Below are positions 18,631 through 27,500 of a stretch of DNA of 64,000 nt, piece after piece. Both the position numbers and the translations under genes were made by a program. The DNA lies in assembly GCA_964589825.1 (NCBI GenBank), contig CAZPUS010000014.1:7677-71676 (forward strand), given 5' to 3'. The number at the start of each line of letters is the position of its first letter. Position 1 is the stretch's first letter. The notes under the pieces are model-generated. The model saw nothing but the letters and a program-made list of their open reading frames with translations, did not search any database and was not told the DNA's origin. This DNA is from CAZPUS01 sp964589825. Its GTDB lineage: Bacteria > Fibrobacterota > Chitinivibrionia > Chitinivibrionales > WJKA01.

Positions 18631-18747
18631 TTATATTATTTTAGAAAAAATTATAAATATTTTAGTCAGACACCCGTAAAATAAAAGTCTCGTTCAACCT
18701 ATACTATTCAACAACTCACATAAAACAATATCTCCTTCCTTAATAAC

Positions 18748-19992
18748 ATGCCTTCCCCCCAAAAAATACTATATCTACTGCGTTATTTCCCCAGAGAAAG
18801 CTCACAAACATTCATTATCAGTGAAATCGTTCAATTACAAAAAATAGGCTTTGATATTCATGTTGCCGCTTTCTATAAAGAAAAAAGTAATACTGACATT
18901 CTTTTTTCATCGAAAATATTAAAAAAAACCAAATACGCATATCGTAAAAGAACTCTCTATAACTGGCTGATAAACATATTGCATTCTTTATTTGCTCTTC
19001 CGCTTTTTAATTTAAAAAAAACTGAAAAAATTTTTAAACTGGCGCGTAAAATTGATCTTCCTATAAAAAACATATTGCATGCATTACGCCTTTTTTCTAT
19101 ATTCAAAAAAGAAAAAATCAGTCTTATTCATGTGGCTGTAGCCGACAAGACGTTTTTGGATATAGCGTTTATTTTATCTAAAATATGGGAGGTGCCATTT
19201 ACCATCACCTACAGAGCAATGGATATTTACTCTTTTAATTTTTCAAATAAAGAAATTATACGAAAAAGCATAATCAGCAATAATGCTTCGCAAATAATCA
19301 CAATATCCCAGGAAAACGCAAAAAAACTGCGTATGCTTTTCCCGCATCAAGCAAATATAAATCTTATTCACAGCGCTATTGATATAAACAAATTCAAGCG
19401 CTCTTCTCAAAGAATACATTTAAAGAAAGAACCCGTAAAAATTATCTCAATATGTAGGTTCGTCGAAAAAAAAGGGATCGAATATCTGTTGGAAGCTTTA
19501 TCTCTGGTAACTGAGCAGGGATACTCATTTTTCTTTACATTGATAGGTTCGGGAGAAAAAGAAGGCAGGTACCGTGATCTAATTGATCAGTACCATCTAC
19601 ACAAGCATATCTCAATTCAGCAACCAATAGACCAAAATAGTATTCGTGATTTATTGACAAGACATCACATTTTCTGCTTACCTTGCGTAATTGCCCAAGA
19701 CGGTGACAGAGACATACTTCCCAATGTGCTTAAGGAAGCTATGGCTATGGAACTGCCCGTAATCACATCGAATATATCAGGAATAGAAGAATTGATTAGT
19801 CATAAAAGCAACGGCTACCTTATACCCCCACGTAATAGCAGAGAACTGGCAAATGCTATCATTATGTTATGGCAACATCCTGAATTGCGCACACAATTAG
19901 GCAAAAATGCACGACAAACAATTGTAAACCACTTTAATATCGCCATTGAATCGACCAAAATAGCAAGAGTTTTTGAAAAAGCAATGTACTAA
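18748..19992 (+). CDS. GT4-family glycosyltransferase
   Basis: A 414-aa enzyme. N-terminal LYLLRYFPRESSQTFIISEI is the pattern of GT4 colanic-acid/amylovoran-type transferases. The acceptor domain contains ISLIHVAVADKTFLDIAF; the C-terminal domain starts KIISICRFVEKKGIEYLLEAL, then HHIFCLPCVIAQDGDRDILPNVLKEAMAMELPV, with the EX7E region within LPNVLKEAMAM. Composition is clearly AT-rich. It is the first gene of the plus-strand part of the locus and is followed by 242 bases without a gene. Sugar specificity unknown. Confidence 0.9.
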   Translation: MPSPQKILYLLRYFPRESSQTFIISEIVQLQKIGFDIHVAAFYKEKSNTDILFSSKILKKTKYAYRKRTLYNWLINILHSLFALPLFNLKKTEKIFKLARKIDLPIKNILHALRLFSIFKKEKISLIHVAVADKTFLDIAFILSKIWEVPFTITYRAMDIYSFNFSNKEIIRKSIISNNASQIITISQENAKKLRMLFPHQANINLIHSAIDINKFKRSSQRIHLKKEPVKIISICRFVEKKGIEYLLEALSLVTEQGYSFFFTLIGSGEKEGRYRDLIDQYHLHKHISIQQPIDQNSIRDLLTRHHIFCLPCVIAQDGDRDILPNVLKEAMAMELPVITSNISGIEELISHKSNGYLIPPRNSRELANAIIMLWQHPELRTQLGKNARQTIVNHFNIAIESTKIARVFEKAMY

Positions 19993-20234
19993 CTGAACTC
20001 AACTCTGCTTTTGTTCATATCAAAAGAATGACTATTATTTTGGGTCGATAACAACATGAAACATCTTCAAAAGAAATATGCAACGTTATTTGAGAATTGC
20101 AACATCCAGATAACAAATTGATTTTGAATATAGTTCGTTTATCTATTCTACACAGCCAAAAAACATACCATAATGCAAATATTTGTCTTTTTTATGCAAA
20201 GCATTTCAATTGAAATTCAACCTAAACAGGCCAT

Positions 20235-21365
20235 ATGAATAAAAAAAAAATAGTGCAGCTTATTGATAACTCGATTAGGGGGGGGGCAGAGAAATCGACG
20301 TATCTCATCACTAGGGAATTTATAAAAAAAGGGTATTTGGTATATCTTGTATTCCCTCCGGGAGATTATGCATCTGAATTTCATCGACTTGAGAAAGAAG
20401 GTGCGATAACTATAGAACTACCTCTCAGAAAAAACATGCTATTCGCTTTTTGGAGTATAAGGTCATTGTTATTACAGGAGCAAATTCACTATATCCACTC
20501 ACACCAAATTCGTGCTGATCTTATTGCGAGCCTAACTAAATTATCCCTTCCAGGATATCTTGTTAAAATAGGCTCTTCTGTCCATTGCTTAATTAAAAAC
20601 GACCTTACCCCATCTCTTAAAAAAGGTATCTATTACTTGTCATCATTTGTCACATACCGTTTGATGGACGCCATCTTCACCGTTTCAGCTGCTATGAAAA
20701 ATGAGCTCGCTTCTTATTACTTAATATCTCCCCAAAAAATTACGGTAACATTAAACAGCATATCTTTCAGTGAAATTACTACCAATTCTATAAACCAAAA
20801 AGCCATAAAGAAGGAATACGGTATTGGGGGAAATGACATTCTTATTGTCTGTGCTGGTGAATTATCAAAACGCAAAGGCCAACTGTTGCTCATTGAAGCC
20901 TTCCATTTCTTGCAACCTTCAGAACGAATTAAACTGGTTTTATTGGGTAACGGCCCGTTGAAAGAAAAACTACGCGAAAAGATAAACTCTTTAAACCTAA
21001 AAAATAATGTTGTTATGCCAGGATATAGAAAGGACATATATGACTGGATAGCATTATCAACAATATATATCCAACCATCTGTATATGACCCTTTACCAAG
21101 GGCTTTGCTGGAAGCAATGTATTTAAAAAAGCCGGTAATAGCATCTGATATTGATACGATTAAAGATGTGGTAATTAATAACCATACAGGGCTACTCACT
21201 TCTTTAAATCCTATTATTATTTGTAAAAAAATTCAGGAACTTATAATTGATAACCAAAAAAGAGCATATCTTGGCCGACACGCACATAATTTCATCTTAT
21301 ATAATTGTTCAATGGAAAAAATGTGCACCGCTATTGAATACAGCTTAATATTTAACCCAAAATGA
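20235..21365 (+). CDS. GT4-family glycosyltransferase, possibly phase-variable
   Basis: A 376-aa GT-B enzyme beginning MNKKKIVQLIDNSIRGGAEKST. The Rossmann C-terminal domain runs ILIVCAGELSKRKGQLLLIEA to YIQPSVYDPLPRALLEAMYLKKPVIASD (EX7E-like LPRALLEAM). Two homopolymer tracts lie inside the first 18 codons: A10 (20241-20250, Lys codons) and G9 (20278-20286, Arg-Gly-Gly). A one-base slip in either would stop translation early, so slipped-strand ON/OFF switching is possible; the sequence as given is ON. The last four codons and the TGA stop come from palindromic element copy B, so the original C-terminus was probably different. Confidence 0.9.
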   Translation: MNKKKIVQLIDNSIRGGAEKSTYLITREFIKKGYLVYLVFPPGDYASEFHRLEKEGAITIELPLRKNMLFAFWSIRSLLLQEQIHYIHSHQIRADLIASLTKLSLPGYLVKIGSSVHCLIKNDLTPSLKKGIYYLSSFVTYRLMDAIFTVSAAMKNELASYYLISPQKITVTLNSISFSEITTNSINQKAIKKEYGIGGNDILIVCAGELSKRKGQLLLIEAFHFLQPSERIKLVLLGNGPLKEKLREKINSLNLKNNVVMPGYRKDIYDWIALSTIYIQPSVYDPLPRALLEAMYLKKPVIASDIDTIKDVVINNHTGLLTSLNPIIICKKIQELIIDNQKRAYLGRHAHNFILYNCSMEKMCTAIEYSLIFNPK

Positions 21366-21518
21366 GCGGTTTTGCTCACAAAATTTGCTGCAATCCCCAC
21401 TACTCCTATATTCTCAAAAATCATGAGACAACCAACAAGGTTGCCCCATGGTTTTCGAGAACTCAATATAGCGGCACGGCTCACAGCAGCTTTCATCAAA
21501 CCATCCTCTCGATTTAGG
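21356..21518 (-). mobile_element. MITE-like palindromic element, copy B (163 bp, 5-bp TSD TTTAA)
   Basis: Starts CCCAAAATGAGCGGTTTTG and ends CTCGATTTAGG, inverted relative to copy A (right arm AGCAGCTTTCATCAAACC). Central palindrome ATGAGACAACC-AACAA-GGTTGCCCCAT. TTTAA is present on both sides (21351-21355 and 21519-21523), a perfect 5-bp duplication. It inserted at the 3' end of the glycosyltransferase gene and supplies that gene's last codons and TGA stop. Confidence 0.9.
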
Positions 21519-21600
21519 TTTAAAAAATGACAATTAGAGCACTTTGTATTTTATGAGTTAATACCCTTCAGCAATCAACTTTTTTTGCCACTGAGTGTAC

Positions 21601-22707
21601 ATGATAATTGGAATAAACGCATTAACATTCGATTTAACTAAAGCTGGCATAAGCACATATGCTGACAACCTTATTAGTGGTATAATTAATTCAAAAGAAG
21701 ATAACCTCACTCTGCTTCTTTTTCTACCTAAAAAAGCAAGGGGTTATTTCCCAAAAAGAAATAATGTAAGATATCTCTTTTTCCCTACGAAAACTATCTT
21801 TATTCGTATTCTTATAGAACAAATTTTAGTACCGTTTTTTTCAATACTATTCAGATGCGATTTTGTTCACTCTCTGGCAAATTGCGCACCGGTATTATTG
21901 GGCAAAAAAAACATAGTCACCATACACGATATCTATTATATCCATTACCCTGCAAGGTTCAATTTTGTTAAACGTAATTATCTTAGGTTATTTGTGAGAT
22001 TATCCGTTTTTCTTTCCCGCAGAATCATTACTGTTTCACATTGCACTAAAAACGATCTCATCACTCATTTTTCACTTTCTGAAAGCTCAAAAAAAATAGA
22101 CGTAATCTATGAAGGATATAGTAACTTAGATTCGACGGCGATACATGCAACAGCTCTAAAAACTGAATATAATATTACTAAACCATTTTTCCTATTTGTT
22201 GGAACCATTGAACCAGGTAAAAACATTTTAAGCCTTATTAAAGCTTTTCAAAATTTGCCGAACACCTTTCAGCTTGTTGTTGCAGGAAAATGGGGATGGC
22301 AATACAAAGACATTTTGGATTACATTTGTGAGCATAAGCTTGACCAAAAGGTGGTTTTTACCGGATATATATCTGATAACATGTTAGCCACACTTTACAA
22401 AAACGCTTGCGCTTTAATATATCCGCCCTTTCATGAAGGCTTCGGACTACCCTTAATAGAAGCGATGTCTCTCAACTGCCCTGTTTGTTGCTCTAACACA
22501 TCGTGCATGCCGGAAATCGCAGAAGAAGCTGCCATTTTTTTTAACCCATACAGTATTAAAGAAATCAAATCTGCAATGCTGGAAATTTTGAAAAAAGAAA
22601 AACGGGCTTCTCTGATAAAAAAAGGGGAAAGAAATATTGCCAGATTTTCTTGGAATAGTCTTGTTAGCCAAACTCTGAAAATATACCATGATGAATCGAA
22701 AGGGTGA
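21601..22707 (+). CDS. GT4-family (mannosyltransferase-like) glycosyltransferase
   Basis: A 368-aa enzyme starting MIIGINALTFDLTKAGISTYADNLI, the N-terminal pattern (alphas after GIG/GIxTY) of WbpY/mannosyltransferase-type GT4 proteins. Acceptor-side motif VHSLANCAPVLLGKKNIVTIHD; C-terminal PFFLFVGTIEPGKNILSLIKAF and ALIYPPFHEGFGLPLIEAMSLNCPV, with the two Glu residues of the EX7E motif (HEGFGLPLIEA). ATG at 21601 is preferred over GTG two codons earlier; no strong ribosome-binding site is visible for either. It follows MITE copy B by 82 bases. Confidence 0.92.
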   Translation: MIIGINALTFDLTKAGISTYADNLISGIINSKEDNLTLLLFLPKKARGYFPKRNNVRYLFFPTKTIFIRILIEQILVPFFSILFRCDFVHSLANCAPVLLGKKNIVTIHDIYYIHYPARFNFVKRNYLRLFVRLSVFLSRRIITVSHCTKNDLITHFSLSESSKKIDVIYEGYSNLDSTAIHATALKTEYNITKPFFLFVGTIEPGKNILSLIKAFQNLPNTFQLVVAGKWGWQYKDILDYICEHKLDQKVVFTGYISDNMLATLYKNACALIYPPFHEGFGLPLIEAMSLNCPVCCSNTSCMPEIAEEAAIFFNPYSIKEIKSAMLEILKKEKRASLIKKGERNIARFSWNSLVSQTLKIYHDESKG

Positions 22708-22743
22708 CTACTTAATTCGAAAGAACCTCTGCGCACCTAAAAA

Positions 22744-23541
22744 TCATTCTGGTGGTATTAGATTGGACAAGCCGTATAGTTGCATAACAGAATTGAAATA
22801 TTCAAATGAGTCTTGATCAAAATAGTTTGTATTGGTTTTTGCTTTGCCTTTTGTTGGCTTGTAAGAAGTATTCCCTATTTTGCTAAAAAAACCATAATTA
22901 TATAATTTTAATTTTAATTTGTGGATTATTTTACACCGCGGTATCTCCGGACGAATGAATTGACCTGTTTGTCGTTCATGGATTTCATCTAATATTCGTC
23001 TAAGAGAAATATCAAAATTTTCTTTCAAGTTTTCAAAAGAAATAAAAATTACGTTTTTTTGAGAAAACCACTCTGCAAGATGATACGCGTAGAAGTGGAC
23101 AAAATCCTTTCCGGTATGATTAATATGCACTGGTGATAAAAAGGAATTGGAGCGCTTTAAAAAATCACTGAACGGGATATCTGTTTTTAAAAAATTATAT
23201 AAAGACGTCAACACATTATATCCATTTCGATAGATATACAATTTATATGATTCCGAATAAATTTTTTTTATAAGCTTTTCGTACTTATTATTCGGGTTAT
23301 TCAAATTCATTTCTTCGGGAAGCAAGTGACTTTTAATTATAGTTATCCTGTTTTTATTTAATTGTCTGGTAAAAGCCTTGTATATCGCTTCATTTTTCCT
23401 ATACAACGATCCAATATTAAAATCTGCCGGTAAAGACCAGGAACCGGGGAAATAAGCATTTTTTATATTTAAACACAATGAATCAATAAGAAAATGAGTT
23501 CCAGAACGCCTATGAGAAGAGATAAGTATCCATTTTTTCAT
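22744..23541 (-). CDS. Sulfotransferase family protein
   Basis: A 265-aa protein. The N-terminal P-loop-like 5'-PSB motif SSHRRSGTHFLIDSL (residues 8-22) is that of PAPS-dependent sulfotransferases. A 3'-PB-like region with a conserved Arg/Ser sits in KLYIYRNGYNVLTSLYNFLK, and YHLAEWFSQKNVIFISFENLKENF is the usual later motif. It would transfer sulfate from PAPS to a hydroxyl; with four glycosyltransferases and Wzx/Wzy nearby, a sugar acceptor is likely. It lies on the minus strand between convergent and divergent neighbours, with no obvious operon partner. The acceptor is not determinable. Confidence 0.87.
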   Translation of the reverse strand: MKKWILISSHRRSGTHFLIDSLCLNIKNAYFPGSWSLPADFNIGSLYRKNEAIYKAFTRQLNKNRITIIKSHLLPEEMNLNNPNNKYEKLIKKIYSESYKLYIYRNGYNVLTSLYNFLKTDIPFSDFLKRSNSFLSPVHINHTGKDFVHFYAYHLAEWFSQKNVIFISFENLKENFDISLRRILDEIHERQTGQFIRPEIPRCKIIHKLKLKLYNYGFFSKIGNTSYKPTKGKAKTNTNYFDQDSFEYFNSVMQLYGLSNLIPPE

Positions 23542-23688
23542 AACAACAGTTTTTCCTAATGGTTAAGTAAGGCATTAATCGTAATATCAATAGACTATAT
23601 GACGTTTTTTCGTTACGCAGAAGAAACAACAACGCTATCCTTAGTAAAAAAATAGCTATTTTAAAAAGGAGCCAGGAATACCGTAACC

Positions 23689-24966
23689 ATGCTTACATGC
23701 GTTCTCTATCATATTACCAAGCTCAGGTTTTCGCATTATTTGCTATCATATGGCTTCTTATGTGTAATAATGACACACACCTCTTTAACAGCTTTATATC
23801 CTGCTCTTTTGCAATACAAACTATATGTTTATGTCGCCTACACGATCCCTATTGTTGCGGGGCTTTTATTAGACCGTTTACTATATAAAGACGGAAGTGT
23901 TTACATAGACAATTTCATTGTGCTGATTGCATTATTTTATCTGGCTTGTATTATTTCAGGCCTTTTAAATATAAGTACATTCGATACAACAATCCACCAT
24001 TTAACCATAGCCTTGCTTCCGAGCCTCACCGCATTCGCAATCGTACAGACATTAAACCAAAAACATTTAGAAACGCTCGCTCTCTTATTTGTTTCTTTCA
24101 TTTTTTTAAATGTATTGATCTCCTTAACACAAATTAAGATACATGGTCTTAGTCTACAGGATACTATAAAAATTTCCGGTTTTTTTACAAACCGTAATAT
24201 GTTTTCTCGCGCTTTAACAATAGCACATGCATTTTTTTTAATTAAGATGCTTGCATATCCACGTCCAACCAGTATTAAGAAGACTCTTTATTTTGTTTTA
24301 TTGGTTTTCATTTTTGTTAATCTATTGGTTTTATATTCACGAAGCGGTTACTTATTATATGTAATTATATCCAGTATTATCATCTACCTGATTGGAACAA
24401 AAAAAACAAAAATATATTATTCTTTTTTCGGCATGATAATAATTGTAATATTTGCCATTCTTACAATGCAACGGTTTAGCCATTCTGGCAGTGGCACCAT
24501 TAATTTTAGTGATATAGGAAGAATAGCTACGTATAAAGCAGGAATAAACATGGTTATTCATAATCCTCTATTCGGAATTGGCTTCGGCACACATAGAAAC
24601 AGTGAAAAATTTGAACATTATATGGATAAGGACCAGGTAGGACTTGAGAGCGTACAAACAATCCATAACGACTTTCTTGCTATCGCTGCAGAAACTGGAC
24701 TAATAGGTGTCTCTTTTTATATCTTATTCAACTTAGGGATAATTATTAAACTATTTAGTAGCATTAAACAACGTACCTTGAATCAACGGCGGATCCATCA
24801 TATGCAAGTCTTCGTTTTTGCATGGGTACTATCTATAGCAATTAGCGAGCTATTCCAGCCTCCCGCATATGATAGAGGTATCTATTGGCTAGGAATCGCC
24901 ATGGCTTTAGTGTTATTAAGATCCAACCATACACAAACAACCACCTCTATTATCAGAAGGGATTGA
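23689..24966 (+). CDS. O-antigen ligase/polymerase-type membrane protein (Wzy/WaaL-like)
   Basis: A 425-aa protein with about ten to twelve hydrophobic membrane segments. The Wzy_C-type periplasmic loop region is recognisable: IGRIATYKAGINMVIHNPLFGIGFGTHRN followed by VQTIHNDFLAIAAETGLIGVSFYI, where the His-Asn and Gly-rich turns are characteristic. Such proteins either polymerise lipid-linked repeat units or ligate glycan to lipid A; within this locus (Wzx, Wzz and exporter present) polymerase is the better guess. AAGGAG lies upstream. It ends three bases before the next gene, suggesting co-translation with the sulfotransferase. Confidence 0.88.
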   Translation: MLTCVLYHITKLRFSHYLLSYGFLCVIMTHTSLTALYPALLQYKLYVYVAYTIPIVAGLLLDRLLYKDGSVYIDNFIVLIALFYLACIISGLLNISTFDTTIHHLTIALLPSLTAFAIVQTLNQKHLETLALLFVSFIFLNVLISLTQIKIHGLSLQDTIKISGFFTNRNMFSRALTIAHAFFLIKMLAYPRPTSIKKTLYFVLLVFIFVNLLVLYSRSGYLLYVIISSIIIYLIGTKKTKIYYSFFGMIIIVIFAILTMQRFSHSGSGTINFSDIGRIATYKAGINMVIHNPLFGIGFGTHRNSEKFEHYMDKDQVGLESVQTIHNDFLAIAAETGLIGVSFYILFNLGIIIKLFSSIKQRTLNQRRIHHMQVFVFAWVLSIAISELFQPPAYDRGIYWLGIAMALVLLRSNHTQTTTSIIRRD

Positions 24967-24969
24967 TAA

Positions 24970-25875
24970 ATGCCTGCTCCTATTTTTGTTTTAGGGTGTA
25001 ATAGATCAGGGACAACATGGCTTTCTAATATTCTGTGCAATCATAAAACTATTGCTGGCGTCCAACACGATATACATCATGGAATTCATGAGAGCTCTTT
25101 TTTTTCCCATATCCTGGATAGATACGGCTCATTAAATAATGATAATAATTATATAGAATTAGTTGAAACCTTCAGCCGGAGTGATTATTTTGTTTTAACA
25201 GGTATAAGCAAGGACGTTTTTTATAATAATTTTAAAAACAGACCCAGAGACTACTATTCCTTCTTTAGAAAAATAATGGATATGTATGCCCACATAAAAA
25301 AATGTTCATATTGGCTTGAAAAAACTCCTATGCATACACCCTATATAAATACACTCATGATCAATTATCCCGACGCTAAAATAATTACCATTAAAAGAAA
25401 CATAATCAGTACTCTCAATTCATTTCTCAAGTTGTTATATAATCAAAATGAAAAACTCACAAGAAAGAAAACCATAGCTCATTTAGTATTGAGATATGTA
25501 ACCTATTATAAATACATTAATCACTATTCAAAAAAGTCTTCTCGTATATTGCAAACAACCTACGAGGATTTAACAAACAACACTCATACTCAGCTGCAAA
25601 AAATATGTGATTTTTTAAATGTTGAATATAATGATAAGCTATTAGTTAATAGCTTCAAACCTAATTCCAGCTTTGATAAAAACTCCTCAGAACAAAATGC
25701 TCGTTTCTTAACATGTTTTGAAATAATTATAATTTATTTTTTCTACTATTGTTTAAACACCATCCCTTTTGTTGTTTTTCAGATTCATAACAAGCTTAAC
25801 AAAAGAAATAAGAATGAATTGCCATGGTATCATTATAAATTATTGCTTAACAATCTTTATCTAGAGAAAGAATGA
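24970..25875 (+). CDS. Sulfotransferase family protein
   Basis: A 301-aa protein with N-terminal 5'-PSB P-loop FVLGCNRSGTTWLSNILC (residues 6-23), and the later AKIITIKRNIISTLNSFLKLL (3'-phosphate-binding Arg/Ser region) and ILQTTYEDLTNNTHTQLQKICDFLNVEY, typical of PAPS-dependent sulfotransferases. It starts three bases after the polymerase/ligase gene stop, so the two are almost certainly co-transcribed. Sulfation of the nascent polysaccharide or its lipid carrier is inferred. It is unrelated in detail to the other sulfotransferase here beyond the shared fold, suggesting two different sulfated positions. Confidence 0.88.
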   Translation: MPAPIFVLGCNRSGTTWLSNILCNHKTIAGVQHDIHHGIHESSFFSHILDRYGSLNNDNNYIELVETFSRSDYFVLTGISKDVFYNNFKNRPRDYYSFFRKIMDMYAHIKKCSYWLEKTPMHTPYINTLMINYPDAKIITIKRNIISTLNSFLKLLYNQNEKLTRKKTIAHLVLRYVTYYKYINHYSKKSSRILQTTYEDLTNNTHTQLQKICDFLNVEYNDKLLVNSFKPNSSFDKNSSEQNARFLTCFEIIIIYFFYYCLNTIPFVVFQIHNKLNKRNKNELPWYHYKLLLNNLYLEKE

Positions 25876-25955
25876 CACTATAATTTAAATATTAACAAAG
25901 CCTTATATGCCATATGATACATGCAATTTTCTCATATATCTCGACTCATTAATCA

Positions 25956-27419
25956 ATGAATAATTTTAACTATAAGGTTGTTAATTCGTTTCGATGGTCA
26001 TTTGTAAGTTTGCTTGTTACAAATGTGGTTCAGTACCTAAAATTATTTATATTATGTCGCCTTATCCCACCACAAGCATTTGGGGTAATTGCTATAGCAA
26101 TAAACATAAATTTTATTACAGTTGCTATATTAGATGCTAGTTTTTCTGAAGCGATTATACAAGATAGAAATGCAAACAGGGAAAAGCTATCATCCCTTTA
26201 CTGGATAAACATTATAATAGGTCTTATTACAGGATTAATTGTTTATTTTTTGGCTCAACAACTTGCCACTGTTACTAATACGCCAAAACTTGCAGATATA
26301 TCTACCCATTTAGCATTATTCTGCTTACTAGTTGCAATCGGGGCTCAATTCCATGCTCTTTTTCGTAAAGCATTACGATTTAAAGCAATAACCATTATAG
26401 AAATAAGCGCTACATCTATTTCTTTTCTTGTATCACTTATTTTAGCTCTTTTAGACTATAACGTATTGGCTTTAATGTACGGATTGCTATCATTTCAGGC
26501 CTGCCGAACCCTCATGTTATTATTTATAGGGCAAAAAAACAACTTTTTTCCGTATTTTACGCTTAAACTTTCTTCAATACATCCCTCGTTACGATTTATT
26601 GGTCAACGCATTTTAACAGTTATTATAAATAGAACAAGTGATAGATATGATCAATTTGTAATCGCCAACTTATTTGCGGAAAAATTGCTGGGGTTTTATA
26701 ATATTGCATTCCGGTTGGTTAGACAACCTATGTCTAAGCTAACTCCCCTGATAATAAAAACTTCCTATCCAGTCCTTTCTGCAATACAAACAAAAAGCGA
26801 AGTTCAAAAAAGAATGTATTTAAAACTTGTATCCATAACCATGTCAATAAATAGCCCATTGCTTATCGGTTTGCTGATTACCGCTCCGATATTAATTCCT
26901 TTGGCACTGGGGCCAGAATGGATCCCCGCAACAGGTATGGTACAATTAATGTGTATTTTATCATTATTTATTCCCATTGGTGGGTTGGTTCGCAATGTCG
27001 TCTTATCTCATGGCAAGGCCCAATGGCCTTTATATTGGAATCTCTTTCAATCTGTTTTCACAATTTCGATTATAACTATTACGGCTCATCTGTATGAAGA
27101 TATTTATGCCCTGATTATTGCGTTAATCCTGGTAAAAATTATCACGTTTTTTTTGTCCCAACTTGTTCTGGTAGAAAAAGTGTTAGGGGCTATAGCAATT
27201 GATTTTACCTTTGCCGCCTTGCGCCCTATTTTATTATCAATAGTTATGGGTTGTATTACATTTATGATGGGAAAACTCAGCACTAATTTGCCACCTGGCC
27301 TCAGGTTGTTCCTAATGATTTTTTCAGGTTTTGTTAGCTATAGCTTGTTATGCTCGCTGTTCCATAAAGAATTTATAGCTGACTTTATTAAAATTTTAAA
27401 GACCAAAAAAAAGTCATAG
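25956..27419 (+). CDS. Polysaccharide flippase (Wzx-type, MOP superfamily)
   Basis: A 487-aa, very hydrophobic protein with about 12-14 membrane segments. The N-terminus, VVNSFRWSFVSLLVTNVVQYLKLFILCRLIPPQAFGVIAIAINI, is the pattern of lipopolysaccharide biosynthesis/O-antigen translocases (WzxC-like), and the middle FAEKLLGFYNIAFRLVRQPMSKLTPLI is also family-typical. It flips undecaprenyl-linked repeat units across the inner membrane. It is the last plus-strand gene of the AT-rich locus, convergent with the chain-length regulator, with a terminator-like hairpin between. Confidence 0.9.
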   Translation: MNNFNYKVVNSFRWSFVSLLVTNVVQYLKLFILCRLIPPQAFGVIAIAININFITVAILDASFSEAIIQDRNANREKLSSLYWINIIIGLITGLIVYFLAQQLATVTNTPKLADISTHLALFCLLVAIGAQFHALFRKALRFKAITIIEISATSISFLVSLILALLDYNVLALMYGLLSFQACRTLMLLFIGQKNNFFPYFTLKLSSIHPSLRFIGQRILTVIINRTSDRYDQFVIANLFAEKLLGFYNIAFRLVRQPMSKLTPLIIKTSYPVLSAIQTKSEVQKRMYLKLVSITMSINSPLLIGLLITAPILIPLALGPEWIPATGMVQLMCILSLFIPIGGLVRNVVLSHGKAQWPLYWNLFQSVFTISIITITAHLYEDIYALIIALILVKIITFFLSQLVLVEKVLGAIAIDFTFAALRPILLSIVMGCITFMMGKLSTNLPPGLRLFLMIFSGFVSYSLLCSLFHKEFIADFIKILKTKKKS

Positions 27420-27454
27420 AATAATTGTCTGTTGTACAGCCTCACAAAAAGAAT

Positions 27455-27487
27455 AACAAAAAAACATCTTTTGGGGAGCCGATGTTT
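27455..27487 (-). terminator. Terminator-like hairpin after the Wzz-type gene
   Basis: On the minus strand a 7-bp stem AAACATC...GATGTTT (27481-27487 pairing with 27462-27468, 12-base loop) is followed by a further run of T (complement of the A stretch at 27458-27464). It lies 14 bases past the stop of the gene ending at 27501, in a convergent gap. The stem is short and AT-rich, so this is a moderate call. Confidence 0.5.
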
Positions 27488-27500
27488 GTGAACCCTGTTG

